NCBI RefSeq assembly: GCF_000735605.1
Contig: NZ_JPKG01000032.1
Coordinates: forward strand, 1 to 64,000
Length of the DNA stretch: 64,000 nt
DNA from: Allobosea sp. LC85
GTDB lineage: Bacteria > Pseudomonadota > Alphaproteobacteria > Rhizobiales > Beijerinckiaceae
Reading direction: 5' to 3'
Below are positions 34,814 to 44,462 of the stretch, piece after piece. The notes under the pieces were generated by a model. The model did no database searches. It was not told the origin of the DNA and saw only the letters and a list, made by a program, of their open reading frames with translations. Every line of letters begins with the position of its first letter. The first letter of the stretch is position 1. Both the position numbers and the translations under genes were made by a program.

Positions 34814-34838
34814 GGCCACCGGGAGAGATGAAGCCGCG

Positions 34839-35801
34839 ATGGATCTGCGCCAACTCCGCTATTTCACCGCGATCGTCGAACAGGGCTCGTTCTCGAAGGC
34901 TGCGACCAAGCTGCGCGTCGCCCAGCCGGCGCTCAGCCAGCATCTGCGCCATATGGAGGACGAGCTCGGCGTACCGCTCCTGCATCGCGGCACGCGCGGC
35001 GTCATTCCGACCGAAGCCGGCGAGCGCCTGCTCGCGCGGGCCCGCTCCATCCTCGCCGAGTTCGCGGAGCTGCGCGACAGCGTGCGCGGCGCCTCCGCCG
35101 CGCCGGGCGGCGAGGTCCGCATCGGCCTGCCAGGCACCGTCAGCGAACAGTTCAGCGTGCCGCTCATCGAGGCGGCGCGGGAGCGCTACCCGGCCGTGCG
35201 CATCCGTATCGCCGAGGCGATGAGCGGCTTCGTGCTCGACTGGCTGCGCCGTGGCGAGGTCGACCTCGCGGTGATCTACTCGACCTCCGATCCCAAGGGC
35301 CTCGGCATCCACCATGTCCTGACCGAGGAGCTCTGCCTGTTCGGAGCGCCGTCACTGAAGGCTGTCACGGCACCGGCCGGCGGCACCGTCAGCCTGACCG
35401 AGGCGGCCGGGCTCGATCTCATTCTGCCCGGCCAGGGGCACGGCTTGCGCGACCAGATCGACGAGGCCGCCCTTGGTGTCCACGCCGCGATCACCCCGGC
35501 GATCGAGATCGAATCCTACTCCCAGATCAAGCGGCTGGCGGAGCGCGGGCTGGGCTACGGCATCCTGCCCCGCATGGCCGTCAGCGCGCAGGCCAGGGCC
35601 GGCATCTTCCAGACCTGGCGGATCGACAGGCCGGCGCTCCACCGCAAGGTCTATCTCGCCTACTCGACGGAGCGCCCGATGCCGGCTGCGGCGCGCGCCA
35701 TCGGCCAGCTCTCCTGGGAGATCCTGCGCGGGCTGGTGGCCGACGAGACCTGGACGGCGACGCTGGGCGAGGACAGTGATCGTCCGGACTTATACGGCTG
35801 A
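34839..35801 (+). CDS. LysR-family transcriptional regulator (Nac/CatM-like layout)
   Basis: 320 residues. The start MDLRQLRYFTAIVEQGSFSK and helix-turn-helix region VAQPALSQHLRHMEDELG are classic. The effector domain begins VRIGLPGTVSEQ and includes GLGYGILPRMAV. Upstream open frame is not family-like; ATG 34839 follows GGGAGAGATGAAG. It is divergent from the MBL-fold gene and is followed 84 bases later by the alcohol dehydrogenase gene, so either or both may be its targets. Confidence 0.88.
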   Translation: MDLRQLRYFTAIVEQGSFSKAATKLRVAQPALSQHLRHMEDELGVPLLHRGTRGVIPTEAGERLLARARSILAEFAELRDSVRGASAAPGGEVRIGLPGTVSEQFSVPLIEAARERYPAVRIRIAEAMSGFVLDWLRRGEVDLAVIYSTSDPKGLGIHHVLTEELCLFGAPSLKAVTAPAGGTVSLTEAAGLDLILPGQGHGLRDQIDEAALGVHAAITPAIEIESYSQIKRLAERGLGYGILPRMAVSAQARAGIFQTWRIDRPALHRKVYLAYSTERPMPAAARAIGQLSWEILRGLVADETWTATLGEDSDRPDLYG

Positions 35802-35884
35802 TCGCGATTTCCTCTTTGACAGGAGTGGAACGGGGCCCGACCTTCACACCGGTCATAGAACTCAGCCCACCCGAGGAAACGCCC

Positions 35885-37009
35885 GTGAAGATCCGCGCCG
35901 CTGTCCTGAATGCCAGCCCCGTCGCTGCGCCCTATGCGCAATCCAGGCCGCTTGCGATCGAGGAGGTCGAGCTCGCTCCGCCCGGTCCGGGCGAGGTCCT
36001 GGTCCGCGTGCGGGCCGCCGGGCTCTGCCATTCCGACCTCTCGGTGATCGACGGCAACCGACCCCGCCCGGTACCGATGGTACTCGGCCACGAGGCGGCC
36101 GGCGAGGTCGTCGAGCCCGGCCCCGGCGTGCAGGACCTGAAGGCGGGCGACCGCGTCATCATGGTCTTCGTGCCCTCCTGCGGCCACTGCGCGCCCTGCA
36201 GCGAGGGCCGCCCAGCGCTCTGCGAACCCGGCAACGCGGCCAATGGCGCCGGAGAGCTGCTCGGCGGCGGGCGCAGGCTCTCGGCCCATGGCAAGGCCGT
36301 GAACCATCATGTCGGTGTCTCGGCCTTTGCCGAGCATGCGGTGATCTCGCGCTATTCGCTGGTGAAGATCGAGGCCGATATCCCGCACGAGATCGCGGCG
36401 CTGTTCGGCTGCGCGGTGCTGACCGGGGTCGGCGCCGCCGTGAACACGGCAAAAGTCCGCGCCGGCGAAACCGTTGCCGTCGTAGGTCTTGGCGGCGTCG
36501 GCCTGAGTGCGCTGCTGGGCGCAGCCGCCTGCGGCGCCGCGCGGGTGATCGCGGTCGATCTCTCCGAGGACAAGCTCAGGATCGCCCGCGAGCTTGGCGC
36601 GACCGACACCTTCAATGCCGGCGATCCCGGCGTCGTCGAGGCGATCCGCGCAGCCACCCGGGGCGGCGTCGACCATGGGCTGGAGATGGCCGGTTCGGTC
36701 AAGGCGCTCGAGCTCGCCTACCAGATCACAAAGCGCGGCGGCACGACGACCACGGCCGGCCTCGCCAACCCGGCCCACACGCTTGCGCTCGCCCCGGTCA
36801 AGCTCGTCGGCGAGGAGCGGACCTTGAAGGGGTCCTATGTCGGGAGCTGCATTCCCGGCCGCGACATCCCGCGCTTCATCGACCTCTACCAGCGCGGCAA
36901 GCTGCCGGTCGACAAGCTGCTCACCAGCACGAGCGGGCTCGACGAGATCAACGAGGGTTTTGACGCGCTCGCCGAGGGGCGCACGATCCGGCATGTCATC
37001 CTGATGTGA
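35885..37009 (+). CDS. Zinc-dependent alcohol dehydrogenase (MDR superfamily)
   Basis: 374 residues from GTG 35885, chosen because GAGGAAA lies six bases before it and the sequence then begins KIRAAVLNASP, typical of class III-like enzymes. Catalytic zinc ligands are Cys48 (GLCHSD) and the His of LGHEAAGEV. The structural zinc loop is complete, CGHCAPCSEGRPALC with four Cys. The NAD domain has VGLGGVGLSALLGA, and Asp after the second strand (VIAVDLSEDKL) implies NAD. Members oxidise primary alcohols or S-hydroxymethylglutathione; the substrate here is unknown. Confidence 0.88.
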   Translation: MKIRAAVLNASPVAAPYAQSRPLAIEEVELAPPGPGEVLVRVRAAGLCHSDLSVIDGNRPRPVPMVLGHEAAGEVVEPGPGVQDLKAGDRVIMVFVPSCGHCAPCSEGRPALCEPGNAANGAGELLGGGRRLSAHGKAVNHHVGVSAFAEHAVISRYSLVKIEADIPHEIAALFGCAVLTGVGAAVNTAKVRAGETVAVVGLGGVGLSALLGAAACGAARVIAVDLSEDKLRIARELGATDTFNAGDPGVVEAIRAATRGGVDHGLEMAGSVKALELAYQITKRGGTTTTAGLANPAHTLALAPVKLVGEERTLKGSYVGSCIPGRDIPRFIDLYQRGKLPVDKLLTSTSGLDEINEGFDALAEGRTIRHVILM

Positions 37010-37050
37010 GCCATAGGCGGCCAGAGCATGCTGGCTCGAGACGGCACGAC

Positions 37051-37193
37051 CGTCATTCCGGGGCTTCGCGCAGCGAAGAGCCCGGAACCCAGAAGCACCG
37101 GCGTTGCCCGTACGGAGCGATCGGCGCGTTTCTTCGCACGGACCTGCGTTTCTGGGTTCCGGGCTCAGGCCAGCGGCCTGCCCCGGAATGACG
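37051..37193. repeat. 143-base palindromic intergenic repeat, GTCATTCCGGGG family
   Basis: CGTCATTCCGGGGC and GAGCCCGGAACCCAGAA on the left pair with TTCTGGGTTCCGGGCTC and GCCCCGGAATGACG on the right around an internal loop region. It is a long imperfect inverted repeat between the alcohol dehydrogenase (37009) and MFS (37276) genes, which converge. Such elements are spread widely in related genomes. There is no coding potential and no flanking duplication that I can see. Confidence 0.85.
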
Positions 37194-37222
37194 GCGTGGA
37201 TCCGGCGAAACCGTGAGCTCAA

Positions 37223-37263
37223 GCATCGGCCCGAAAAGTGGATTGCGGTTTTCGGGGCGATGC
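37223..37263. repeat. Type A element in inverse orientation
   Basis: GCATCGGCCCGAAAAGTGGA followed by TTGCGGTTTTCGGGGCGATGC: the reverse complement of the type A consensus seen at 22117-22336. It ends 12 bases before the MFS stop codon. Confidence 0.8.
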
Positions 37264-37275
37264 AAATACAGAAGG

Positions 37276-38454
37276 TTAGCTCGTCACCCGCCCCCGTGGC
37301 GCGAGCGCGGCGGCCAGGATCGCTGCCAGCGTCAGGGCGGCCGCCAGAATGGCCAGCGCCGCGAAGCCCGAGCGGGCATAAACCGGTCCGAAGCCGGTCG
37401 TCCCGGCGAAGAGCGCCAGATAGGTCACGCCGCTATTGAGGCCCATGATCGCGCCGCGGCGACCCGGATCGAGTGCCGCCAGCCGGACGATCAGTACGTT
37501 CAGCGCCGCATGATTGGCCATCCCCCAGCCGAAGGCGACGGCGAGCAGCGCGACATAGGAGCCCGCAGCCGCGGCCATCAGCAGATAGATGCCGCAGACC
37601 GCCATGAAGAACGCCGGCAGCAGCCGGGCCGGACCGAAGCGGTCGATCCAGCGATCGAGGAAGGCCGTCGCGCCGAAGCCGAGGCCGTAGCACAGCGCCA
37701 GCAGGCCGCCGGCGCTCACCGGCAGGCCGAGCGCACGGTGCAGGTGGTCGCCGACATAGGCATAGACGCCGTAGAACGCGGCCATGAAGGCGGCGCAGGC
37801 GCAAAGCAGCAGCGCGATGCCCGGAACGCGCAGCGCAGACAGGGGCGATTGCGCCCTCCCCGTCGGCGTTGCGCCGCTCGCCGTCAGCGTCGTGCTGCCG
37901 GCGGCCGCAGCGAGGCCGGCAACGACGACGACGCCATAGACCATGCGCCAGCCGAACATGTCGGCGATCACGGCCGAGAGGGAGACGCCCGCGACCATGC
38001 TGAGCGTCCAGCCGAAGAGCACGACGCCCAGCGTATCGCTCTCGCGGCCCGCAGGCGCAGCGAGAGCGGCCAGCGTGTAGATCGAGGGCAGCGCAAGGCC
38101 GGCGGCGAGGCCCGCCAGGAGCTGCGCGGCAATGAAGGCCGGCAGGGCCGGCGCCGCCGCGCTCGCCGCGAGCGCGGCAATGAGGAGCAACAGGGCCGCA
38201 CGCAGCACCCGGCCGGGCCCGAACCGGTCGATCAGCCCGGCGAGCAGCAAGGCGCTCGCCGCCGTCCCGATGCCGAAGGCGGCCGAGGCCGACATCACCG
38301 CCGGCACGTCGCAGCCGAAGCTCGCCGCCACGCGCGGCGCGATCGGCCCCAGCGCAAGCGAATTCGCGCCGATGAGACCGACACAGAGGCACAGCGCATA
38401 GGCTGCCGCCGGGATCCGGCTCGATGCGGAAGTGATTTGATCTGCATTCGCCAT
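37276..38454 (-). CDS. Major facilitator superfamily transporter
   Basis: 392 residues with 12 predicted membrane helices arranged as two six-helix halves. The A-motif-like loops are AGLIDRFGPGRVLRA (between helices 2 and 3) and DRWIDRFGPARLLPA in the second half. The size and look suit a small-molecule exporter of the drug/sugar-efflux type; substrate unknown. ATG 38454 is preferred over GTG 38460. It is divergent from an Lrp/AsnC regulator with only 48 bases between starts, so that regulator very probably controls it, as in many amino-acid exporters. Confidence 0.88.
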   Translation of the reverse strand: MANADQITSASSRIPAAAYALCLCVGLIGANSLALGPIAPRVAASFGCDVPAVMSASAAFGIGTAASALLLAGLIDRFGPGRVLRAALLLLIAALAASAAAPALPAFIAAQLLAGLAAGLALPSIYTLAALAAPAGRESDTLGVVLFGWTLSMVAGVSLSAVIADMFGWRMVYGVVVVAGLAAAAGSTTLTASGATPTGRAQSPLSALRVPGIALLLCACAAFMAAFYGVYAYVGDHLHRALGLPVSAGGLLALCYGLGFGATAFLDRWIDRFGPARLLPAFFMAVCGIYLLMAAAAGSYVALLAVAFGWGMANHAALNVLIVRLAALDPGRRGAIMGLNSGVTYLALFAGTTGFGPVYARSGFAALAILAAALTLAAILAAALAPRGRVTS

Positions 38455-38502
38455 TCCCACAGAATGGCCGAATGAAATTCCGGTTCAATTGAGGATCGTC
38501 GA

Positions 38503-39030
38503 ATGAACGAAAAAACAGATGGGGTTCGGCGCGGGCGCGGTTCCGAACGCGATCTCGATGCCATGGACCGAAAGCTGTTAGGCGTTCTCGTCGAGGACGC
38601 GACCACGAGCTACGCGGAGTTGGGCGAGCGCGTCGGCCTCTCTCCGCCTGCGGCGCATGAGCGGGTGAAGCGGTTGCGCCGCTCCGGCGCGATCCGGCGG
38701 GTCGCGGCGCTGATCGATCCGGAAGCCACGGGCAAGACGCTTCTCGCCTTCGTCCATGTCGACACCACCGGCTGGGGCAAGACCACAGCGCTCATGGCGA
38801 TCGAGTCCCATCCGGAAGTGGAGGAGATCCACTCTGTCGCGGGCGATACCTGCATGCTGTTGAAGGTCCGAACCGAGAGCACGCATGCGCTGGAAGGCCT
38901 GCTCGCCCGACTCTACGACACGCCAGGCGTGAAGGCGACGCGCAGCTATGTCGTGCTGTCGACCTATCTGGAACGCCCGGTCCAGCCGGGCGTCACCCGG
39001 GAGTGGCCGGCCCGCGTCAAGCACGCCTGA
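38503..39030 (+). CDS. Lrp/AsnC-family transcriptional regulator
   Basis: 175 residues. The N-terminal helix-turn-helix reads LDAMDRKLLGVLVEDATTSY, then ELGERVGLSPPAAHERVKRL, and the C-terminal RAM ligand domain spans about 75-160 (LLAFVHVDTTGW, VEEIHSVAGDTCMLLKVR). The N terminus has about 17 extra basic residues before the family start. These proteins sense amino acids as octamers. The tight divergent arrangement with the MFS gene suggests local control of an exporter. AGGA lies upstream of the ATG. Confidence 0.9.
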   Translation: MNEKTDGVRRGRGSERDLDAMDRKLLGVLVEDATTSYAELGERVGLSPPAAHERVKRLRRSGAIRRVAALIDPEATGKTLLAFVHVDTTGWGKTTALMAIESHPEVEEIHSVAGDTCMLLKVRTESTHALEGLLARLYDTPGVKATRSYVVLSTYLERPVQPGVTREWPARVKHA

Positions 39031-39060
39031 CCGGAGGCTGACGGCGTGGCGGAAAGGCGC

Positions 39061-39088
39061 AAAAAAACCCTCTCCTGTAAGGAGAGGG
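39061..39088 (-). terminator. Rho-independent terminator, minus strand
   Basis: On the minus strand CCCTCTCC (39088-39081) pairs with GGAGAGGG (39075-39068) around a 5-base loop and is followed by seven T. It would stop leftward transcription that runs from the aldehyde dehydrogenase gene through the repeat block. On the plus strand, after the Lrp gene, there is no T run. Confidence 0.75.
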
Positions 39089-39172
39089 GGGGCGGGACGA
39101 GGTGTCGGCCGCTTTGAGGCGGAGCCGGCACTGACCGGGCCGCGGTGTTGAAACGCCTGCGTAGTAGCGCGA

Positions 39173-39352
39173 GGCGGGATTCGGCGCGACCTGCCCCCTC
39201 TCCCCTTGCGGGAGAGGGTTGGGGTGAGGGGTCGCGCGACGTTGGAAAGTTTCAGGCTTGCGGGGCGATAACCGGCAAGGGCGGCGCGCGCCCTCATCCG
39301 GCCCTTCGGGCCACCTTCTCCCGCAAGGGGAGAAGGAGGGGCGCGATTCCCC
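39173..39352. repeat. 180-base dispersed repeat, copy 1
   Basis: It starts GGCGGGATTCGGCGCGACC and contains two hairpins: CCCTCTCC with GGAGAGGG around CTTGCG, and CCTTCTCCCGCAAGG with GGGGAGAAGG. Copy 2 begins 207 bases later and is nearly identical. There is no coding potential and no transposase. The interval 39031-39571 contains only the terminator and these two copies. Confidence 0.85.
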
Positions 39353-39379
39353 TCCCTATAACTATCGGAGAGGGTTTTC

Positions 39380-39560
39380 GGCGGGATTCGGCGCGACCTG
39401 CCCCCTCTCCCCTTGCGGGAGAGGGTTGGGGTGAGGGGTCGCGCGACGTTGAAAGTTTCAGGCTTGCGGGGGCGATAACCGGCAAGGGCGGCGCGACCCC
39501 TCATCCGGCCCTTCGGGCCACCTTCTCCCGCAAGGGGAGAAGGAGGGGCGCGATTCCCCC
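39380..39560. repeat. 180-base dispersed repeat, copy 2
   Basis: A direct repeat of 39173-39352 with only a few differences (for example GTTGAAAG versus GTTGGAAAG, and GCGACCCCTC versus GCGCGCCCTC). The near-identity of adjacent copies implies recent duplication or gene conversion. It ends 12 bases before the aldehyde dehydrogenase stop codon. Confidence 0.85.
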
Positions 39561-39571
39561 CCGTGAAAGAG

Positions 39572-41005
39572 TCAGCCGTGCTTGTGGACGATGGTCTTGG
39601 TCACCGCGAACTCTTCCAGCGCCATGAAGCCCTTCTCGCGGCCATGGCCGCTCTTGCCGGTGCCGCCAAAGGGCAGTTCGATGCCGCCGCCGGCGCCATA
39701 GCCGTTAATGAAGACCTGTCCGGCCCGGACGCTTTTGGCGACGCGCTGCTGGCGCCCACCATTGCCGGTCCAGATGCCCGCGACGAGACCATAGGCCGTG
39801 GCATTGGCAAGCCGGATGGCGTCGCTCTCGTCCTCGAAGGGGAACGCCGAGAGCACGGGCCCAAAGACCTCCTCCTGCTCCAGGCGGTTGCCCCGCGGCA
39901 CCGGGCCGAACAGTGTCGGCGTGACGTAGAAACCGCCATTCGGCACGCCCTGCGCGATCTGCCCCTCGGCGAGGACCGGGATGCCCTGCTCGCGGGCCTG
40001 GTCAATGAAGCTCTGTACCCGGCCCTGCTGCCTGGCGTTGATCACCGGCCCGCAATCGAGATCCATCTCCGGCGTGCCGGCACGCAGCTTGGAGAACTGC
40101 CTGGCGACGGCACCGACGAATGCGTCGTAGATGTTCTTCTGGACCAGCACGCGGCTGCCGGCCGAGCAGGTCTGCCCGGTGTTCTGCACGATGGCCTTGC
40201 AGACGATCGGGACCGCGGCGTCGAAATCGGCATCGTCGAAGACGATCTGCGGGGATTTGCCGCCGAGCTCCAGCGTGCAGCCGATCAGGTTCTCGGCGCA
40301 GGCCTTCTGCACCATCTTGCCGACCTCGGGCGAGCCGGTGAAGGACATGAAGCCGATGCCGGGATGGGCCGAGAGCGCCGCGCCCGCCTCATGGCCGCGC
40401 CCGGTGACGATGTTGATCGCGCCATCGGGGAAGCCGACCTCGGAGGCCAGCACGGCCAGCCTGAGCGCCGTCTGGCAGGCCTCCTCCGCGGGCTTGAGCA
40501 CCACCGCATTGCCCATGGCGAGCGACGCCGTCAGCGAGCGGCCGAACATCTGCGCCGGGTAGTTCCAGGGCAGGATATGGCCGGTGACGCCATGCGGCTC
40601 GTGCACGACGCTGACGCTGTAGCCGTTCATGAAGGGGATGACATGGCCATGCACCTTGTCCGCCGCGCCGCCATAGAACTCGAAATAGCGGGCCGTCGCC
40701 TCGATATCGGCCCTGGCCTGCGCCATCGGCTTGCCGGTGTCCTGCGCCTCGATTCGGGCCAGCTCGTCGAAATGGTCCTGCACCTTGAGCGCGAGCTTCG
40801 CGATCAGCCGGCCCCGTTCGGCCGCCGTCAACTTGCCCCAGGCGCCCTCATAGGCGGCTTGCGCCGCCTTCACCGCATCGTCGATATCGTCCGCGGTGCC
40901 GCAGGCGATGCGGGTGAACTCCTCGCCGGTCGCTGGCGCAAGCACCGCCATGGTTTCGCCTGTCCGGCCGGCGACATGGCGGCCATTGATGAAATGCTGA
41001 GTCAT
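39572..41005 (-). CDS. NAD(P)-dependent aldehyde dehydrogenase
   Basis: 477 residues, a normal ALDH superfamily length. The catalytic Cys is in QNTGQTCSAGSR, the general-base Glu in TLELGGKSPQIV, the cofactor-binding Asn in LPWNYPAQM and the Rossmann-type GSPEVG in MSFTGSPEVGKM. The C terminus PFGGTGKSGHGREKG is standard. GGAAGGAA lies before the ATG. The gene starts 18 bases after the LivF gene and so closes the operon 45764-39572; it probably oxidises an aldehyde derived from the transported substrate. Confidence 0.92.
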   Translation of the reverse strand: MTQHFINGRHVAGRTGETMAVLAPATGEEFTRIACGTADDIDDAVKAAQAAYEGAWGKLTAAERGRLIAKLALKVQDHFDELARIEAQDTGKPMAQARADIEATARYFEFYGGAADKVHGHVIPFMNGYSVSVVHEPHGVTGHILPWNYPAQMFGRSLTASLAMGNAVVLKPAEEACQTALRLAVLASEVGFPDGAINIVTGRGHEAGAALSAHPGIGFMSFTGSPEVGKMVQKACAENLIGCTLELGGKSPQIVFDDADFDAAVPIVCKAIVQNTGQTCSAGSRVLVQKNIYDAFVGAVARQFSKLRAGTPEMDLDCGPVINARQQGRVQSFIDQAREQGIPVLAEGQIAQGVPNGGFYVTPTLFGPVPRGNRLEQEEVFGPVLSAFPFEDESDAIRLANATAYGLVAGIWTGNGGRQQRVAKSVRAGQVFINGYGAGGGIELPFGGTGKSGHGREKGFMALEEFAVTKTIVHKHG

Positions 41006-41022
41006 AGGGCTTCCTTCCGAAG

Positions 41023-41724
41023 TCAGTGCAGGCCTGCGGCTTCCAGCGAACTCGCCGCCAGGCCGCCGGCAATCCCGGTCACCTCGCCGCGCTCGATCGC
41101 ATAGCTGCGCTCGGCGAAGGTCCGGAGCAGGCTGGGATTGGATTCGGTGATGAGCAAGGCGATGTCGGGATGGCTGTCGCGCAGGGCGCGCAAGGCAGCG
41201 GCATAGCGATTGGCGAGCACGGGGGCGAGCCCCTGGAACGGCTCATCCAGCAGAATGATGCGCGTGCCGACCATCAGCGCACGCGCCAGCGCTGCCATCT
41301 TGCCCTGCCCGCCGGAAAGGCCGGCGGCCGGCCGGTGGCGCAGATCGGCGAGTTCCGGCAGCACCTGGTAGACGGCCTCCAGTCGCCTGGCGATCTCGGC
41401 CTCGCGCACCTTCATCACCTCGGCCGGCAGGCGGATATTCTCCTCGATGGTGAAGGTCGAGAACAGGCGGCGGTCCTCCGGGGCGTAGCCGATGCCGAGG
41501 CGCGGGCGCTCATGCGGCCTGACCTGAAGCAGCGGCCTGCCGTCGAAGGTGATCTCGCCTCCCGTCACCTTCATGAAACCCATGATGGCGCGCAGCAGGC
41601 TGGTCTTGCCCGCGCCATTGCGGCCGATCAGCGCGACCGTCGCGCCCTCGGCCAGGGACAGATCGACCTTGCGCAGCACCTGCACGCCCTCGATCTCGGC
41701 AGTGAGGCCCTTGATCTCCAGCAT
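41023..41724 (-). CDS. ABC transporter ATP-binding protein, LivF type (second system)
   Basis: 233 residues. Walker A is GRNGAGKTS, the signature LSGGQGKMAALA and Walker B RIILLDEPFQGLAP. The signature carries GQGKM rather than GEQQM, and the chain is slightly short at the C terminus (no DPRV-type tail), but the ATPase motifs are intact. It follows LivG by two bases and belongs to the second complete Liv-type importer in the window. Confidence 0.9.
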   Translation of the reverse strand: MLEIKGLTAEIEGVQVLRKVDLSLAEGATVALIGRNGAGKTSLLRAIMGFMKVTGGEITFDGRPLLQVRPHERPRLGIGYAPEDRRLFSTFTIEENIRLPAEVMKVREAEIARRLEAVYQVLPELADLRHRPAAGLSGGQGKMAALARALMVGTRIILLDEPFQGLAPVLANRYAAALRALRDSHPDIALLITESNPSLLRTFAERSYAIERGEVTGIAGGLAASSLEAAGLH

Positions 41725-41726
41725 GA

Positions 41727-42472
<746 letters not shown>

Positions 42473-42476
<4 letters not shown>

Positions 42477-43417
42477 TGGCCCGTCCCCGCCGGCTTGCGG
42501 CCCGTCATCAGGCCATAGAGCCCGTTCGGCGCGAAGAAGATGATGACGAGGAGCATCACGCCGAGCACCGCATGCCAGGTCTCGGGCGCATAGACCGCCG
42601 CATAGCCCCGGATGATCTGGAACATCAACGCCCCGAGGAAGGGGCCGACGACGCCGCCCACCCCGCCCAGGATGGCGATGAAGACGAACTCGCCCGAGCG
42701 GACCCAATAGGCCAGCTCCGGCGTGACATGGCCGGAGACCAGCGCAATGACCGCCCCGCCGAGCCCGGCCAGCAGGCCCGACAGCACATAGGCGCCGAAG
42801 AGCACCTTGCGGCTGGAGACGCCGAGATATTCGAGCCGTGTCTCGTTCGACTTGATCGCCTCCAGCGCCTTGCCGCCGGGCGAGACGAGATAGCGCGCGA
42901 CACTGAGCGCCGCGAGAACGGCCAGGCCCAGCGTGATGTAGAAGATCCAGAGCTCGAATTCGGCGCGCTCGAGGCTGATGCCGGCGAGCGTCGGGCGCGG
43001 CACGCGCTTGCCGTCGGCGCCGCCCGTGATCGAGAACAGCTTCTCCAGCAGCGAGAAGAACACCATCGAGATGGCGAGGTTCAGCATGCCGAAGAAGATC
43101 GCCCGGTAACGCACGACGAAGAGCCCGACCAGGGCCGCGAGCAGCCCCGAGGCCGCGGTTGCGACCGGCACGAGGATCAACACCTCATGGCCGAAGCGGG
43201 CCGCCGCCATGAAGGCGACGACATAGGCGCTGAAGGCGAAATAGAGCCCATGGCCGAAGGAGACCTGCCCGGCCCGCAGCAGCACGAGGATGCCGAGCGC
43301 CGCCAGCCCCTCGCAGAGCGCGACGGTGAGGATGACCGTCGACCAGGGCGAGAGCAGCGGGAAGATGATGAGCGCAGCGAGCAGGCCCGCGCCGATGATG
43401 AGCTGGCGGGCCATCAC
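42473..43417 (-). CDS. ABC transporter permease, LivM type (second system)
   Basis: 314 residues, about eight to ten membrane segments. Family stretches are AGQVSFGHGLYFAFSAYVVA, RYRAIFFGMLNLAISMVFF and GKALEAIKSNETRLEYLGV (ATPase-contact loop). It overlaps the LivH and LivG genes by four bases on either side, so the permease genes are translationally coupled. Confidence 0.92.
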
Positions 43418-44319
43418 ACCTTCCTCGTCTGTACGGTGGTGAACAGGCCCTCGGGCTTGATCAGCAGCACGGCGACCATGATCAGATAGGGGATCAGCAC
43501 ATCGAATTCGGGCGCGAAATAGACGGCGACCGAGCGGCCGAGCCCGATCAGCAAGGCGGCGACCGCCGCGCCCTCGATGCGGCCGAGCCCGGCGGTGGCC
43601 GCGACCGCGAAGGAGAGCACGATCATGCCCGAGCCGATGCCCGGGGTCAGCGAGGTCGTGGCCGAGGAGAGTGCGCCGCCAAGGGCGGCGAGCGAAGCCC
43701 CGATGATGAAGGTGATCAGGTAGACCCGCGTCGCGTCGATCCCCATCGCGGTCGCTGCCTCGCGATCCTGGGTCACCGCCACGATGGCACGGCCGAAGGC
43801 GGTGCGGCGCAGGAAGAGGCGCAAGCCCACCAGCACGAGAAGCGCCACGGCCGGGATCAGGATGAGCTGGTACTGGGTATAGAAGATGCCGAAGACCTCG
43901 ACGGTGCCGAGCCAGTTCATCGGCGCATTGGCGAAATAGGGCTGCACGCCGAAGACGACCTTCTGCGCGTCCTCGAGGATCATGAAGACGGCGAAGGTGA
44001 CGAGGAGCTGCAGCACCTCCTCCTTGCCGTAGATCCGCCGAAGCAGCAGGGACTCGACCAGCCCGCCGGCGACGACGCCGACGAGCACTGCCGCGACGAT
44101 GAAGAAGGGAAAGGCCAGCCAGGCCGGCAACCCCATCCCGGTCATGGCCAGCACGCCGGCGGCCGCGACATAGGCGCCGATCGCATAGAAGCTGCCATGG
44201 GCGACGTTGAGGACGCCGAGCACGCCGAAGATCAGCGACAGCCCGACCGCGACCAGGAAGATCAGCGAGCCGTAGGCGAGGCCGTCGAGCGCCGCGAGAA
44301 GGAGCATTTCAGGAGGCAT
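43414..44319 (-). CDS. ABC transporter permease, LivH type (second system)
   Basis: 301 residues with about eight membrane helices. Hallmarks are LDGLAYGSLIFLVAVGLSLI, GVLNVAHGSFYAIGAYVAAA and GRAIVAVTQDREAATAMGID. It heads the permease block. A palindromic repeat at 44356-44441 separates it from the binding-protein gene upstream, exactly as in the first Liv operon. Confidence 0.92.
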   Translation of the reverse strand: MPPEMLLLAALDGLAYGSLIFLVAVGLSLIFGVLGVLNVAHGSFYAIGAYVAAAGVLAMTGMGLPAWLAFPFFIVAAVLVGVVAGGLVESLLLRRIYGKEEVLQLLVTFAVFMILEDAQKVVFGVQPYFANAPMNWLGTVEVFGIFYTQYQLILIPAVALLVLVGLRLFLRRTAFGRAIVAVTQDREAATAMGIDATRVYLITFIIGASLAALGGALSSATTSLTPGIGSGMIVLSFAVAATAGLGRIEGAAVAALLIGLGRSVAVYFAPEFDVLIPYLIMVAVLLIKPEGLFTTVQTRKV

Positions 44320-44355
44320 GCCGTCCGTTCTTCAGATTTTGTTTCAACGCGCAGC

Positions 44356-44441
44356 CGTCATTGCGAGGAGGCGCAGCCGACGAAGCAATCCAGGAGACGT
44401 GGCGCGAGGCTCTGGATTGCTTCGCTGCGCTCGCAATGACG
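44356..44441. repeat. Dispersed palindromic repeat, CGTCATTGCGAG family, copy 2
   Basis: CGTCATTGCGAGGAGGCGCA and GAAGCAATCCAG pair with CTGGATTGCTTCG and CTCGCAATGACG. It is the same element as 26821-26905 and again lies between a Liv-type binding protein gene and its LivH gene. In both operons the element can fold in the mRNA between the highly expressed binding protein and the permeases. Confidence 0.88.
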
Positions 44442-44462
44442 ACAAAGGCCAGTGCGAGGCGG

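Noticed and set aside
37051..37193. Insertion-sequence remnant
   Set aside because: Long inverted repeat but no transposase fragment and no target duplication; it fits dispersed intergenic palindromes.
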